A stretch of 64,000 nt of DNA from Patagioenas fasciata (Eukaryota; Chordata; Aves; Columbiformes; Columbidae), in assembly GCF_037038585.1 (NCBI RefSeq), contig NC_092520.1, forward strand, positions 192,676,604 to 192,740,603, in the 5' to 3' direction. This document shows, piece after piece, positions 48,110 through 61,517 of the stretch (position 1 is its first letter; every line of letters starts with the position of its first letter). The translations under genes were made by a program, and so were the position numbers. The notes beneath the pieces were generated by a model. The model did not search any database. It had not been told where the DNA came from and saw nothing but the letters and a program-made list of their open reading frames with translations.

Positions 48110-51100
48110 GGTTTAGAATTTTTAGAATCAAGACAGGAAAAAAAAAAAACCACATATTTAGCATTTGAACTTAGACCATGACTAACTATATTTCCAAATT
48201 AACATGCCCCATGTGCATTGAATAAAGTAAGAAAATTTAACCATGTATAGAACTGGTGAACAAAATGGATCTCAAGTTCCATGTTCTTTATGGCAACTTA
48301 TTTCATTTGCTGAATTGGGGAAGCAGAGGGCAATAGAGAGGAATGAGTGGTATTAGCATACCTGTAACAGAATTTCAACATACTATTTGTCTGGTATTTT
48401 GTCTGATTTTGATATAGGCATTTTTTTAATTTAGAGCTTAGATTTTTCTCTATCTTCTACTGGTTGAAAAAAAATGTTCAGTTAGTGGTAGGTTATCGAT
48501 CTAGAAGAAGGCTTATGGTCCTTGAAAGGAACAAAGCCTAAAATGGAAAACATCTCTTCAAGTTAGTGAAACTGCATAGCTAGAGCCTACAACACGTATT
48601 CTCTGGAGATCCTTCAGACACAAAGCTTCTGCCTATAAGTGAGGCAGCAGAAGTGCTTATGAGAGCCTAGGTTCTATTTTAGAGTTGCCATGCTATTATG
48701 GTATCCTTATGTTGATGGTCAGCTGATTGCTTCTTCCTTTGAGCAACATTTATACCCCTTGTTCAAAATCAGGCAATATGTTGAAAGTTAAATACCTTTG
48801 CTATTGTAAAAGTGAGCAGCTGTGAATATTATGTGGAAGTTTGTGTCAGCTTCTAGCCCTTACATCTAAACCCTATAAAAAGAAATACGACCCAAGTCTC
48901 CACTGTTGTGTTAGTGTAGTTGTGGGAAGAGGGAAGTGGTGACATCAAGTCTCACAGGCAGCTCCCTAATTTTAAACCATTTGGGCATGTGGGAAATCAG
49001 ACTGCAGGGCGACCGAGTCTCTTTTTTTGTCTCTATAATAAGGTGTATGTCACACTGCATAAAGAGGAATTTGGCTTCCCAAATATGTTTTATGTTCTGT
49101 CTCTAACACACATGATCTGTTTATGATAATGAAGAATGCGGTTGGCAGGATGAAAGTAATTTGAGGGCACAAACGTTGTCTGATCTATAGGTTCAAAGAT
49201 CTTAATTCTATTGCCATGACTTCCTTCTTTCCATTTCTTTTTTTTTTTTTTTTTAATGTAATCTTGTGAGAACAGCTGAGATAGACAGGGAATGATTCTT
49301 CATGCTAACTCCTAAATCCAATCTAACAATCAAATTATTTGGGAAGGACAGACTACAGAAACCGATAAATGAAAGTTTCTCTCTCCTGCATCAAAAATTA
49401 AACTAAATCAAAGATCCCTTCTTCTTCATGTTTTCTTTTGGTTTCTGAGCAATTTGATTCTAATATAACATTTACCATTTTTTATGGCACAACAGAACAA
49501 GACCATTATAATTCATGTACCAGTGTAATTTTTGTTCCCTAAGAATGTATATATAAGAATGAATAATTAAAAGGGAGCTGCAAAATGTAGTATTTTTTTG
49601 CTTCCATTTGCACAGGTAGCTCCAGTACTTTATATTTGGAAGAGCTTATTCATGAGAGGATTGTTTTTTGCACATTAAGCAAGTATTTCACATAATCGAT
49701 CGATCACAGTATTCAAACACCAACATGAAATAGCTTTATTTGCATGTATTGGGACACTTGAAGCAAATATAGACTCATTTACATCTTTCAGATGGGATGT
49801 ACTACTCTAGTCTGAACTCTCCCATGCTCCCACAGCTGGATTTCTGAGAGGATTCTATTTTTCCTTTGACCTACTAAGTCCTTTCTGAAAATAATGCAGG
49901 CCTGCTGAAATGACACCAAGTTCCTTAGAGCATAAAAGGATTTTGTTCTGGGTTAAGAAATAACAAATAAATGCATATCTGCAAACTCTGCTCACTTGGG
50001 AACAAAATAATGGAGGGAGCAGAGCTTATTTTTTCCTTCACCCGGAAAATAGGCTCAAATACATGATCAGATTAAGCTAGTTTACACATTACCCTGTATC
50101 AGCTGAGTTCTATGATAACTTCTCATGTGTATGTTTTTAGCCTGTGGCAATGTAACATAATCAGATTTATCACAACTCAGTAAGCTAAGTTATATGAGGA
50201 CATTTGTAAGAACCTCAAAATTCAAAAATAAGTACTTACTATACCTCAGTTGATTTAGAGTAACTTGTTAATTTGTTATAACTTTGTTGTATATCTGAGA
50301 CTTAAATAGTTTTGACAGAATAATCTAGAATTGACCAAGAAACAAAAATTATTCTATTGAGTTGTGAGTGGTGTTAGTTTAAAAAAGGGTAGCACAGGAA
50401 ACAAGTGTAGATAATAGTTTGAAATGCATTAAATCCGATCTAATCTCCAAACAATATTTTTTTGACTTGATAAATACTGCAAGTGTGTTTATAGTTCACC
50501 GTAACAAGCCTACAGTTCCTGTTTGGGGATCTGAAAGCTTCAGCAGCTGGTGTCCTGCTCTTTAAGACTGTTAGCATTTCATAGTAATAACATGTGCCAC
50601 AGTTGGCAAGCATAGATGGCCAGAAAAAGTAACAGACTTGGCTCAAAATGTTTCTGGGAATTAACACTGTTTTTTAGCTCCAGTTACTACATTGCTATTC
50701 GGATGAGACAAAAAGAATAAGAATAAAAGAAAAGAGGATCTAAAGCAATTTAGAATTTTTATTGTGATCTGACCTATATGCATTTAAAGTACTTGTTATT
50801 GTTATTCTTTCTGTAATTGTGTCTGGATTTTTTTCATCCTCTTTCCCAGATGAAACTTGTTTTTCCCTAAATATGAATGTGTTTCCCGAAAAAAAAAAAA
50901 AAAAAAAAAGACTGTATTCATGCAATGGACAACATGGAATAAAGTCTGTTACATGGAATAGGATGAACAAGACAGAGCAGAGTTGTCTCTGAGTAGGAAA
51001 CAAAAGGAATTACCTGATGACCTCATCCTATTTCTCACCTAGTTATGAGTATTGGACCTGTTTGAGCGAGTCCTGAGAAGGGTCACAAAAGGCTGGAGCA

Positions 51101-53321
51101 CCCCTCCTGCAAGGACAGGCTGAAAGAGTTGGGGTTGTTCAGCCTGGAGAAGAGAAGGGTCCAGGGAGCACATACTAGCCTTCCAGTACCTAAGAGGGAC
51201 CTACGAGAAAGCTGGAGAGGGATTTTTTTTACCAGAGAGTGTAGTGATAGGACAAGGAGCAATGGTTTTAAACTGGAAGAAAATGGATTTATATTAGATA
51301 TAAGGAAGAACTTTTTAAAAATGAGGATAGCAAGACACTGGAACAGGCTGCCCAGAAGAATTGTGGATGCCCCATCCCTGGAAGTGTTTAAAGCCAGGTT
51401 GGACTGGACTTTCAGCAACCTAGTCTAGTGGAAGATGTCTCTGCCTATGACAGTGGGGTTGAACTAGATGACCTTTAAAGGTCCCTTCCAACCCAAACCA
51501 TTCTGTGATTGTTATCATTACCAGTTTTTGTGCTTGGGAAAGGGCAGGAAACATTTACTACCTACTTCTGGTATACTGCGAAAAGCCTGATTTTTGCAGT
51601 CAGCTTCATATACTATCACTAAGAAGAAAGATCTACCTCACAAGGAGTCAGTACAAGCAGAAATTTTGTCATGTTGAGACATTGTTATTATGGATCTAGA
51701 GAAAAGGACTTACATAACATTATGCACTGATAATTCACATGAATTATCAAGTTTTGACAATAACTATTTTGACAGAAATTAGGGAAGCTGTTAAAATCCT
51801 AACAGTACAGAACAATTTTTGGAAAGAGAGAAACCAATCTTGAGGCTAAGACTTCAATTATATAAGGACACCTCTCTGGAGTGCAAGTAACTTGACTCTG
51901 AATTTTTGCCTATGAAACATTATGATGCCTGGATCAAAGCCTAGTCAAGATATAGTTCTAGTGAGCTCAGACTTATATAGATATGCTACTGTTAAAAGCA
52001 TGTTTAGAGCACAGTAAATAAGCATTACCCTGCATGCATCACACTACTAGAGAAGCAGACTTGCTTCCAACAGCAGTTGGTTCCATGAATAATCTTAGTT
52101 TAAGGAACACTAGACACAGGAATTCTCAATTGGATATCAGACAGTCAGTTGCACTCAGTATCCTCCAGGCATTAAGAACTGTAGTATGGTAAACTCATGG
52201 ACTTTTATATAGTCTTCAATCTGGAAAACTCTGTTTGCATTTAGTAGGGTGTTTCATTTTTTGAAGTAAATAAAAAACTTTTCTGCAGATTTGGTTTTGC
52301 CTTATCTGAATGTGCTCAAACAAAACCGTACTTTTCAATCTCCAATCAGTATAATCAAAAAGTAATAAAAATTAAAAAAAAAAAAAAAAGAACATGAAAA
52401 AGAAGATGAAAAAAAACTTAGTTTGAGTAAAATGATTGAAAAACTTGTCTTTAACTGTAACACCTGCTGTCCACCCAATATGACCTCTCACTCCTCAGTA
52501 GAAACCAATTCTTCTTTACTAGTAGACTCTTAGGATGAAGTTACTGGTTCTACTCATATTTGATGATTTTTATTGTAAAGTCCCAGTTATAAGACTGTAT
52601 GTCATGTGGTGCAACAGAAACTATAACTTCTGCACTCTTCCATACCAGAGCAATTTAGAGATGTGGCAAGATTCAGGAAGTTTTCTGACAAGGGAAAGAA
52701 CTTTTTCCCATTACTAACCTATGACATGTCAGAACATGTAATGATTAAGCCATATATGAATTATCACAATTTTGTTCCTAGATAAGGAAGACCACAACAA
52801 AAACCTCAATGAGAAGCATTAGTCTGGGAAGCATTAGTACAGATGAGTTGTGATAAAGGAAAAAGCCAACAAATATTAAGGTGGAAAGGTAAAAAGCATT
52901 ATTTTCTCTTCCATATGTAACTGCAACATTTGAAAAAAAAAAATGTTAACTGTTGTCATTATGTTTTTGTCAACAGCCTTTTAGTTTTGAATATACAATG
53001 ATGGCCATAAATACATTTCATGAACTGTCAGGACATATCACAACTAGCACAGCAATACACAACACACCAAATTAGCACAACCTAAACCAGATAATTTAAA
53101 AAAATATGTGGCTTTCTAAAATCTAATATTTTTGTTTACTTGATTTTGTTTGTTTATTTTTGTTTTTACTAGCCTCCTGTTAAAAAGAATGTTTCAAACA
53201 ACTCTAGGCATTCCTGCATTCAGCAGTACCTGAATTCTGACACATCTCTGGGTTCATGCAGAACAAGCAACAAAAAGAATAAACTTTATTTTTAAAAGAA
53301 AGTGCATTCTTGTGAACGTAC
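48110..53321 (-). other. GRM8: GRM8 last intron
   Basis: This is the intron between the penultimate and last GRM8 exons, 5.2 kb from the 'b' donor and 5.3 kb from the 'a' donor. It contains a plus-strand CR1 (51062-51511, antisense to GRM8), a 21-A run at 50889-50909 and a 17-T run at 49238-49254. I see no further exon with both splice signals and a convincing frame. Confidence 0.8.
51062..51511 (+). mobile_element. CR1 LINE 3' fragment in GRM8 intron
   Basis: This plus-strand CR1 of 450 bp, opposite to GRM8, starts at the GAGCGAGTCCTGAGAAGGGT segment of ORF2. It keeps a frame at 51129-51428 ([31 protein letters not shown]) and ends in AACCATTCTGTGATTG at 51496-51511. The 3' UTR phrase TGAACTAGATGACCTTTAAA marks the same subfamily as the copy at 60858-61517. 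Confidence 0.95.
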
Positions 53322-53376
53322 ATATATTAAGAAGTGCTGCCACTCTTGACCATGGGAAAGTCTACAGATGACTTAC
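53322..53376 (-). CDS. GRM8: GRM8 alternative 55-nt extension, 'b' C-terminal tail
   Basis: These 55 bases are retained when the penultimate exon uses a second donor, AT|GTACGT (GT at 53321-53320), instead of the first. They continue the frame with 16 residues, [16 protein letters not shown], the first of them starting with the last base of the 'a' exon. The stop TAA is at 53329-53327. This matches the known mammalian mGluR8b tail, which to my recollection differs by one residue (E for D) and also results from a 55-nt out-of-frame insertion. The stop is 5 nt from the new exon end, so the transcript should escape nonsense-mediated decay. The sequence shows conservation of tail, length and donor. 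That birds use it is inference. Confidence 0.88.
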
Positions 53377-53623
53377 TGTTGGTTTCAAGACTTTCACATA
53401 GTTCAGTTTTGACCTCTCCATTTGGTCTGTCATTTCCTTTCTGGGTCAGTTTGCTTTGCATTGTGGCAGCTGTCACTACGGCCTTGAAGCTCCGCTTCCG
53501 TTTTTGAACATTTTGCTCCGGATGAAAAATTATAATATAGACTTTGGGCATGTAGAGCATGCCCAGAGACACAGAAGCACTTAAACTCATGGAGACAGTA
53601 AGTGTTGTTGTCTGGATGTACAT
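53377..53623 (-). CDS. GRM8: GRM8 penultimate exon: end of TM7 and start of cytoplasmic tail
   Basis: This 247-nt exon of metabotropic glutamate receptor 8 starts in phase 0 after a pyrimidine-rich acceptor (CTTTCCTTCCCCAG ending at 53624) and leaves one base (A) before the donor CA|GTAAGT at 53376. It encodes 82 residues. The first ~33 are the extracellular edge and helix of TM7 ([20 protein letters not shown], then [13 protein letters not shown]). Next comes the basic juxtamembrane segment [20 protein letters not shown], which in group III receptors is linked to G-protein betagamma/calmodulin binding and PKC phosphorylation. [14 protein letters not shown] follows, where VKTE keeps the psi-K-x-E sumoylation pattern described for mGluR8. 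MQSKL, HPEQN and SLETN distinguish it from GRM4, GRM6 and GRM7. The rest of the receptor is encoded upstream, beyond 64000. Confidence 0.98.
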
Positions 53624-56600
53624 CTGGGGAAGGAAAGATAGAAAGAAAGAACAACATAAAAACATTGCTATACTGATTTAACATACGAAAAAAAATAATT
53701 AACTTTAAAACACCAGGTGGAAAGTGAACCAATAACACTCTACAAAAAAAGTACATACATCGGAAAGACCCCTGACTTTGGTTGCCTTTCATTATAGTCA
53801 AGTAGGGCTGTTTTGTTTGGGGTTTTTTTAACCTTAAGAGTAAAATGTAGAAACAGTATAATATTCATTAAACTTCGTTCTCATGAAAGTAATCAAGATG
53901 CCGTGACAACTGCATTTTCAGAAAATAAATATGTCTGTATAAGAAAAGAGGAGGGACAATAGGATTAGCCTTGTATCATCTACTTTAACACACAGAAGCT
54001 TTTATAACAATATGCCATGTGCTGATTCAGTACATGCAGCATGGTTCAACCAACAGCAGACACAATGCAGAATCTAATGAAATCTTTGATAAACTCATTG
54101 AATTTCAGGCTTGGAAAGCAAAAATTGTTCCTCCATAGTGAAGCTTGAATATTCTTGAGTTTGTTGTTTTTTTTCATGTTTGTTTGTTCCATCTTGCTGT
54201 TGAATTCTAATCACAATGCTCTTTTGGCTCACATTGAACATATTAATGTGTCACAGTCTTAACTAAAAAAAATCAGGAAATTGGGAATCAGGAAATCAGA
54301 TCACAAAGGACCTCAATCCGCTTTAAACAGATGTGAAGGAAAAATCTGACATTTCTGAGTGACTCTCTATTGACAAGAAAGCAACCCCATAGTCCCATAA
54401 AAGAAAATGATGATGATTACTCCATAAGAACAACAGAGAAAAGTTTCTATTTGGAAAGGTATCCCATTAGTATATTTGAAATTTGAATCGTAGTCCTGCT
54501 CAGCATTTTTTTTTCTTAACAAATAATATTTTATTAGACGTTTTATGGGATGACAGTTTTACTTTACAGTTCTGTGTGGTTTCCCAAACTGAGCAGGAAA
54601 TCTCTCAGTAATGATGTTAAACTGAAAAAGATACTGAAATAAAACTTGTTCATTGCCTTGGTAGAGAACTCACTGATGTTGTCAGGCATGATTCTAACAC
54701 TGGCCAATACACATTAACCTGGAGATAGGGTAGTAAGTGTGTATATAATGTCAGCTTCAGATAATTTGTTTTTATTAAGTGCCCTTGGGTAAGTTGACCC
54801 TTGGTGGAAAAGTAGAGATATAATAAACTGGTGTGCAGTCACTATTACAGTTGGACATTTTCAATGTCTTTCAGCTTACGAAGTTTTTCCATTAGGTGCT
54901 TTCTCTTTAGACATCACAAATAAATTGTGCTCTCATTTAAAGCAATTGTAGGTGAGAAATGTGACAAATGTACTTTGGAAGCCTGGACTCTTGCTCTGAG
55001 TCACCTTGCAAAGTATCTGTATAGCTGTACAAAAAACTGACAAATTTGACCACAAAATGAGGGACAGCCCTATGTAGTCTTTAAGAAGAGACTGGCAATG
55101 CTTTAAAATTTGTTAGAAGCTGGACCTGCTTTTAGGGACAGCACCAGAATGAAAACACAATCAGAATTTCCTGTTATGCTCAGGAGAGTCATAGGAGGAA
55201 CACCTTCCCTTCAGTAACACATTAAGACAATACATCAGGAGATATACACTACATAGTCTTTTCTCACACCAGTGAAATAATTCCATTCCTTCCAATCTCC
55301 AAAATTGCAGTGATGTGCCTGAAAGCAGAGTTTTACCTTCATGAACACTTCTAATGAAAACCTCACCTGACTACATTAACAAGCAGTTGTTTTCAGACTT
55401 CTGTGGAAGGCCCTTTGTGCAGATGAACATTCACAGGCAAACAGTACAATGGCTGATCTCCAATTAAACTGGTACAGCAGTGGATTTTACCGTTAAGAGT
55501 TGCATTATGTAATGTCGAAAAGCAAAATATTTTGGTTCCTAAAGATACACATATTTCCCAATGGGATTTACACAACTGAAATCAATGCAAGTAATACCTT
55601 TTAAAAACTGTAGCATGTATGAAAATTCCATTAAACCTAAAAAGCCTGGTTTTGAACCCTTACAATTTAAAAAAATTCAAACCACGGTAGTTAAGTGGCT
55701 AGTAGAGCCTCACCTGTGGAATTTGTAACAATGTCTGGCATTTAAATTTATAACTTTTTAAATCCTCATCAAGTACCTGAGCTTTAAGGCTCATCTTTCT
55801 CTCAGGGGTCAGCACAAGAGTTAGACAATAAAAAAGGTTAATGAACTTCTGGATATTATAGGGTTAAATACATACATTCATGTAATAGTACTAGTCACAT
55901 TAGCAACAAATATGTGCAGATCTCAATAACATTTTTTGTAATAAGAAGTCCCACAGTTCCAAACATCAACAAATTCTAAAGAGAAACCATGTCTGCTTGT
56001 AAATTCACTCTAAATCCGATCATTCATTCGCTGAAATAATAAGAACCCATGGATTTCAATGCACTCAGTGCAGGTGTTTTACATGAGCTATATCTTTACA
56101 TCTACTGTGTTTTCTGTGGATTTAATTGAAAGGACCAGCACAACAGTGTGTTTAAAAAAATAAAAAATCACAGGTCACAGTTTCACATTGCAGATTACAG
56201 TTCACATGCAGTGGGATTTATTGCTAATTATTGCTGTGGTTTTGAACCAGCCACTATAATTATGGAAGCATTAAAACCAGAATGAGTTAGGAATTTTCCG
56301 ACAGAAGAGTGTTCAAATAGTGAATACAGTCTTTACAGAACTTTGGCCTTAGGGATCTTGTTTTACATGGGTCACCCTTACTACTTACTCTTTGATGAAG
56401 CTAAGGAGATAGAAGGACTTTAAGAAACTTGCTAGACCTTGAGAGGAAGGCTTTGAACAACTACCTACATGTACACATTTTGTGTGGTGTGTACATCAAT
56501 CTGACTCCATACACTAACGCAACTGCATACTCAGGTGGAGACTACTTGTCAATGACAGCTTAGGTCTGATTCTTTTCCTACTTCTTTTTAAATGGTCATT

Positions 56601-57865
56601 TGCAGGCTGAGAGCCTGTTTATAGGACAGGAACATCCCCTGCATCTAATCCTTCCCAACTTTGGAATCCCCATTCTCACAACCCGACAAAGCACAAGTCT
56701 AATAAACAGGACACCACACACTTGATTTTACTTTTGTCTGACTCTTATCTTGTTTTATCCCTCACAAGAGGACAATGATGTTTTATGGATGTGCACTTTG
56801 GATACTTTTGCTATTCTGGGAGCAGAGCTACCTGGAACTTCTAGAGAATTAACTGCTCTAAAAATCAAGCAGCAACAAAAGTAGTTCAGTTTAATAAGAT
56901 ATGAGGTCTGAATACTGTTTAATGTGTCTCACAGTGGTATCTTACTCTAAGTTACAGGAGAATAAAGTTCCCTTTCTCACAATGATTCATTGTTACACAG
57001 GAATGGATTTCAGCACTTTTCACACTAAAATCCCTTCTGAACTACAAACTTTTTGTCCAATAAAGCCTTTCATAGGTGTAAAAAAGACTGCTATATCTAT
57101 TCTCCTTGTTCTTGACAGTCTGAAGATATAAGACAGAAAACTAAAATCATGGTAGCACAAGAAAAAAATTTTTATATTATGGGAAAAACTTGAGGCCTAA
57201 ATACCTTTCTGTCTGCATCCCCTGCCCTAACCCCATACCTGAACTGATGCAGCACCTCTTATGTACTTGTTTCCACCTCCACAAATGACAAAAGATGCCT
57301 CAAAACAGACTGTGTCATGTGTAAATTATGTAGAACTTGTGTCCCCACTCATATATATGATCTGTCTGTCTCACAAATGACCTGGACCCTTTCTTCATCA
57401 GAAGGATCTGCCAGGTTTGGTAGCATAACCTCTGGCTGCCTCAGCAGCTAAAATATGTAATGGTTGTGTGGATATTTAGGGGTTTTCTATCTTCAACCAT
57501 TGATTCTAAGACAGTGTATCTCCTTCTTTCTACTTCAAAACTTAAAATGTGATATAGGCAATATCAGGGCACCCAAAAATGATATTTTAGAAAAATACAG
57601 ATACAGATACTCTAATGAATTCTTCAGTTTGGAAGTACTTGAAATTGAATTGCTTCCTTGATAACCTGAAAAATTTCTGTGCCTCAAAGCAACTATGTGT
57701 ACCAAAATATCACAGTGCAGCTAGCTGAGCAGCTAGCTGAATGACTGCCTCTCAGCTAGGCTTCACTGCTTAGGACTGAAATATCCCCCAAGTAGCATCT
57801 CATCAATTTGGTTCTTGCAGAGGTACACCTTGAGTTCAACACGAAGTAGTAACTATCGTTAGAGG

Positions 57866-57956
57866 AAAAAAACAACCAAAAACAAACACAAAACACAAAC
57901 CAACAAAAAAAAAACAAATCAAACAAAGCCAAACCAACCAAACACACACACAAAAA
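57866..57956. repeat. CAAA/AACC low-complexity tract
   Basis: An imperfect run of AAAC, CAAA, ACCAACC and a short CACACA on the plus strand inside the GRM8 intron. The minus-strand Phe/Cys/Leu-rich frame through it (57756-58022) is compositional. Confidence 0.88.
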
Positions 57957-60857
57957 TCCGGTGGTAATGTCACGATTTTTATCCATATTGCTTCCTTGGT
58001 TTGAGTCCTCCCCTGCTTTCACACATAAGATAATATTCAGGGTCCCTCCAGAATTTATGATTTTCTTATGCTTTTAATTTTTCTTTTCTATTCAGTTTTA
58101 ATAGGTCAAATAAAGGGTACCTCCTATTGAACCTGTTCCCTAATCTGGTTTTAATAGTATACCCTACTGAGGTGGGAGACACAGCTATTGTGATTTCTCG
58201 AGTGAATTGAATCTAATTTTTCCACTTCGGTGCAAGTTCTCTAACTGCTGATAGTTGTAAAGCAGAAGAAGAACAAGTCCAACCATTAGGGAAGTGCTGA
58301 ACCACAGAGGGAAGGCTTGGTACATCTCAAGCTATTGGAATGCCTAGTGCAGATCCAAGTCAGTAACTTACACTCCAAAGAAAAGTGGATGATTAAAAAG
58401 ATAGGAGCTGATTTAATGTCTCTTATTGGCTAATTTTATACAATTTGCCGTTTAGAAGTGCCTTACTTCACAGGCTAAAGAAACAGCCTCAGTATCAAAC
58501 AATGGGGTCTGCACCATGCTGCTGAGACAGATAAACCCAGACAAGCATTCGTGAACATGTATCACACTGCCAGTAACAAAGCAAAAGATTGAATTACAAT
58601 TTAATTTTTCCTTTATCCTTGTTACCAAATACTTCATGCCTTTTATATGAATCTTCTCAGATCCTTCAGCCAGTTAGATTTTTTAAGGCCAGAACTACAG
58701 TAAGATTCATTTCTCAGAAAGATCCTTTACTCTCATTTCCTCCCACCACTCTTGCCTTCACTCCCAGCTGTTGGAAGCCTTTACCACATCATCTATAGTC
58801 AGAAGACAAATGATACATCATAAAATAAAGACACATGCTATCTATCCACATGCATCCCACAGGTTGGGAAAAACAGCAAAACTGTCCCTCTCCATTTGTG
58901 GTGGAGAAAGCACAAGTCTTTTTAGTCTCAGAAAAACACTGAAAGTGTTCATAGCCATCCTCCCTCTGCTGCAGAATCTAGAGTGCTTAGAAAAAGACAG
59001 TCCCTTTCTTCTTTTAAAGTCATGCACACAACACAACACTACAATCACTTTTGCATGTGTTTCTGCTTGCTGAAGAATTGACTGCATGACACTTATGGTT
59101 TCACAGCTGTATTCACAAATCAGAGAGAAACTCCATGCAATGGATTCCACACCTAAATTCATCATCAAAAAGGCTCACTGCAGGCAAATATACTTGAAAA
59201 CAGGACAGTATAAAAAGGAGGCAGCAATGCTGGCAAGGTGCCAATCACAAGCAAAAGTATTCATGCTTCTTTGAGGAACCTCCGTGTCTATAAGCTTAAA
59301 CCAGGGAATTTTATTGTTTTCACTGCATAATAAACTTTTTTGTCTGGACCTGTGGGAAGAAAATTCATCTATTCTTGGATAAAAACATCACAGGTAAAAG
59401 TAAACTGTTGTTTTTCTCATATAACAAGATTATTTACCAAGTATAAGATAAACTTCATAGAATGAGTCTTCCTCAAATATTTATTCAGTTAGAAAACATG
59501 GGAAACTGCTTAACATACATATTTTTTTATCCAATTAAAATACAAAAGCATGAAAGTACAAAATTCATCAGATTATTATCCCAATCAGTAAACATAGGCT
59601 GTAATTCTGTACATTATAAAGCAAAATGAGAGAAAAAAAAATCCTCTTTATTTTTATCTTCACATTTAAGCTGTTTCCAGAAACTTTCAGATCTAATAAA
59701 TGATTTCAAATTAAATGTATGCCATATACGAAAGTACGAACTTTCATTAAAACTTGGAGAGGAGCTATAAAAGCTTGTAGCCTCAGTGGAACATGTATAT
59801 ACCTGAATTTCAGAAACTAAATTAGAGTAACAACTTCACTGTTCAGATTTTCCACTGAAGTCTAATTTTGACCTTTTCTGCAATATTTATAAGTATTTAC
59901 TTTCTACATATAAATTATTTTATGCAAAGAAAGGAATGACTTGACTATCTCTTTTTATAGCATTGTATTTATTATTTTGAGGTAAGTAGATACAGAGAAC
60001 TAACTCAATGTTGTCAGCTGCTCAGTGGAAACAACATGTTACACATCTGCACATTGCAAAGTTTCCATTTCATAGTTTTCCTTAAAAAGTTTTTTTCACC
60101 ACATGCCTGAAACTAACTTAAGTTCATCCAAACTTTTTCCCATGACTTCTCGATACCTGATTTTACCACAGAGATAGAGTAGGACAACTGTATCCCAAAG
60201 AAAGACAGCTCCTGAAATTCAGATAACAGGAGTTTGAACACATTCACTTCACCAAGCTTTATTAATCTGTCCATGTCATTTGGGAACAACTTCTCCTTGG
60301 ACCAGTAAAGGTTGTCCAACACTGTGTATTTCTTCATCTCATTTCCTAACAAGACATGATTCCCCTGTCACAGAGATGGTATCAGGATGTGATTGTAATG
60401 TATCAAATGAAAAGAGGAATAGTTGATCTCTAGGGCTGAGGAACAATTAATATAAATATAATATTTGACCACTTTATCTATTGTAGTATTGTAGTATCTA
60501 TTGTAGCAGACAACGAAACAATGCTAACGTATAGGCCTGGACTTTAATGCCTGTACTGTTAAACGATTAGAGCACTCCTGGCGTAAGTGGGCCTGGGCCT
60601 GAACCAACTCACACTGTTCCAAACCACTCCCAGGAGATTGCCCACAGTTTGAGTTGATTCCCACTGTGTAATGGTGATGTGCCCATGCTTTTCTTGCTAA
60701 GAGATTAAGAGATTTTAATATTGTAAACCTAATGGGACTGTGACAACTGTCTTCATGGCCTGTAAATACTCTTGACAGCATATAGTTACTATATTATATA
60801 GAGTCTAAGAGGACAACACAGAATATACCCATGTAGACCAGGGAATGGACTGATTAA

Positions 60858-61517
60858 GAACAGACCTGAAAAGAAGGGCTTGGCAATCAGGGTGGATGAA
60901 AAATCAGATATGAGCCAGAAATGTCTGTTTGCAGACCAGAAAGCCAATTGTATCCCAGGCTGCATAAAAAGAAGCATGACCAGCAGGCCAAGGGATGTTC
61001 TCATGAGACTCCACCTGGAGTATTGCATCCAGCTCTGAGTTGTCCAGTACAAGAAAGACATGGATCTGTTGGTGAGGGTCCAGGGGAGGCCACAAAAATT
61101 ATCATAGGGCTGGAGCACCTCTCCTGTGAAGACAGGCTGAGAGAGTTGGGGTTGTTCAGCCTGGAGAAAAGAAGGCTCCAGGGAGCCCAATGTATAAAGG
61201 AGAATTACAAGAAAGATAGAGAGAGGCTTTTTACAAGGCCTGTAGTGACAAGACAAGGGGCAACAGTTTTAAAGTGAGAGTTGATTTAGATTGAATATAA
61301 TGAAAAAAAAAATTCATTATGAGGGTAGTGAGACACTGGAACAAGTTTTACAGGGACGTTATGGATGTCCCATCCCAGAAAGTGTTCAAGACCAGGTTGG
61401 ATGGGGATTTAAAGCAACCTGATCTAGTGAAAGATGTCTCTGCCCATGACATTGGGGTTGAACTAGATGACCTTTAAAGGTCCTTTCCAACCCAAAACAT
61501 TCTATGATTCTATGATT
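60858..61517 (+). mobile_element. CR1 LINE 3' fragment in GRM8 intron
   Basis: This is a plus-strand CR1, antisense to GRM8, of about 660 bp. It begins near the 'EKDLGVLVDEKLDMSQ'-type segment (ATCAGATATGAGCCAG), passes GCATAAAAAGAAGCATGACC and the '[20 protein letters not shown]' coding stretch at about 61107-61180, and ends in ATTCTATGATTCTATGA (61499-61515). Relative to other copies it lacks part of the segment after GGGATGTTCTCATG, so it has an internal deletion. Confidence 0.94.
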
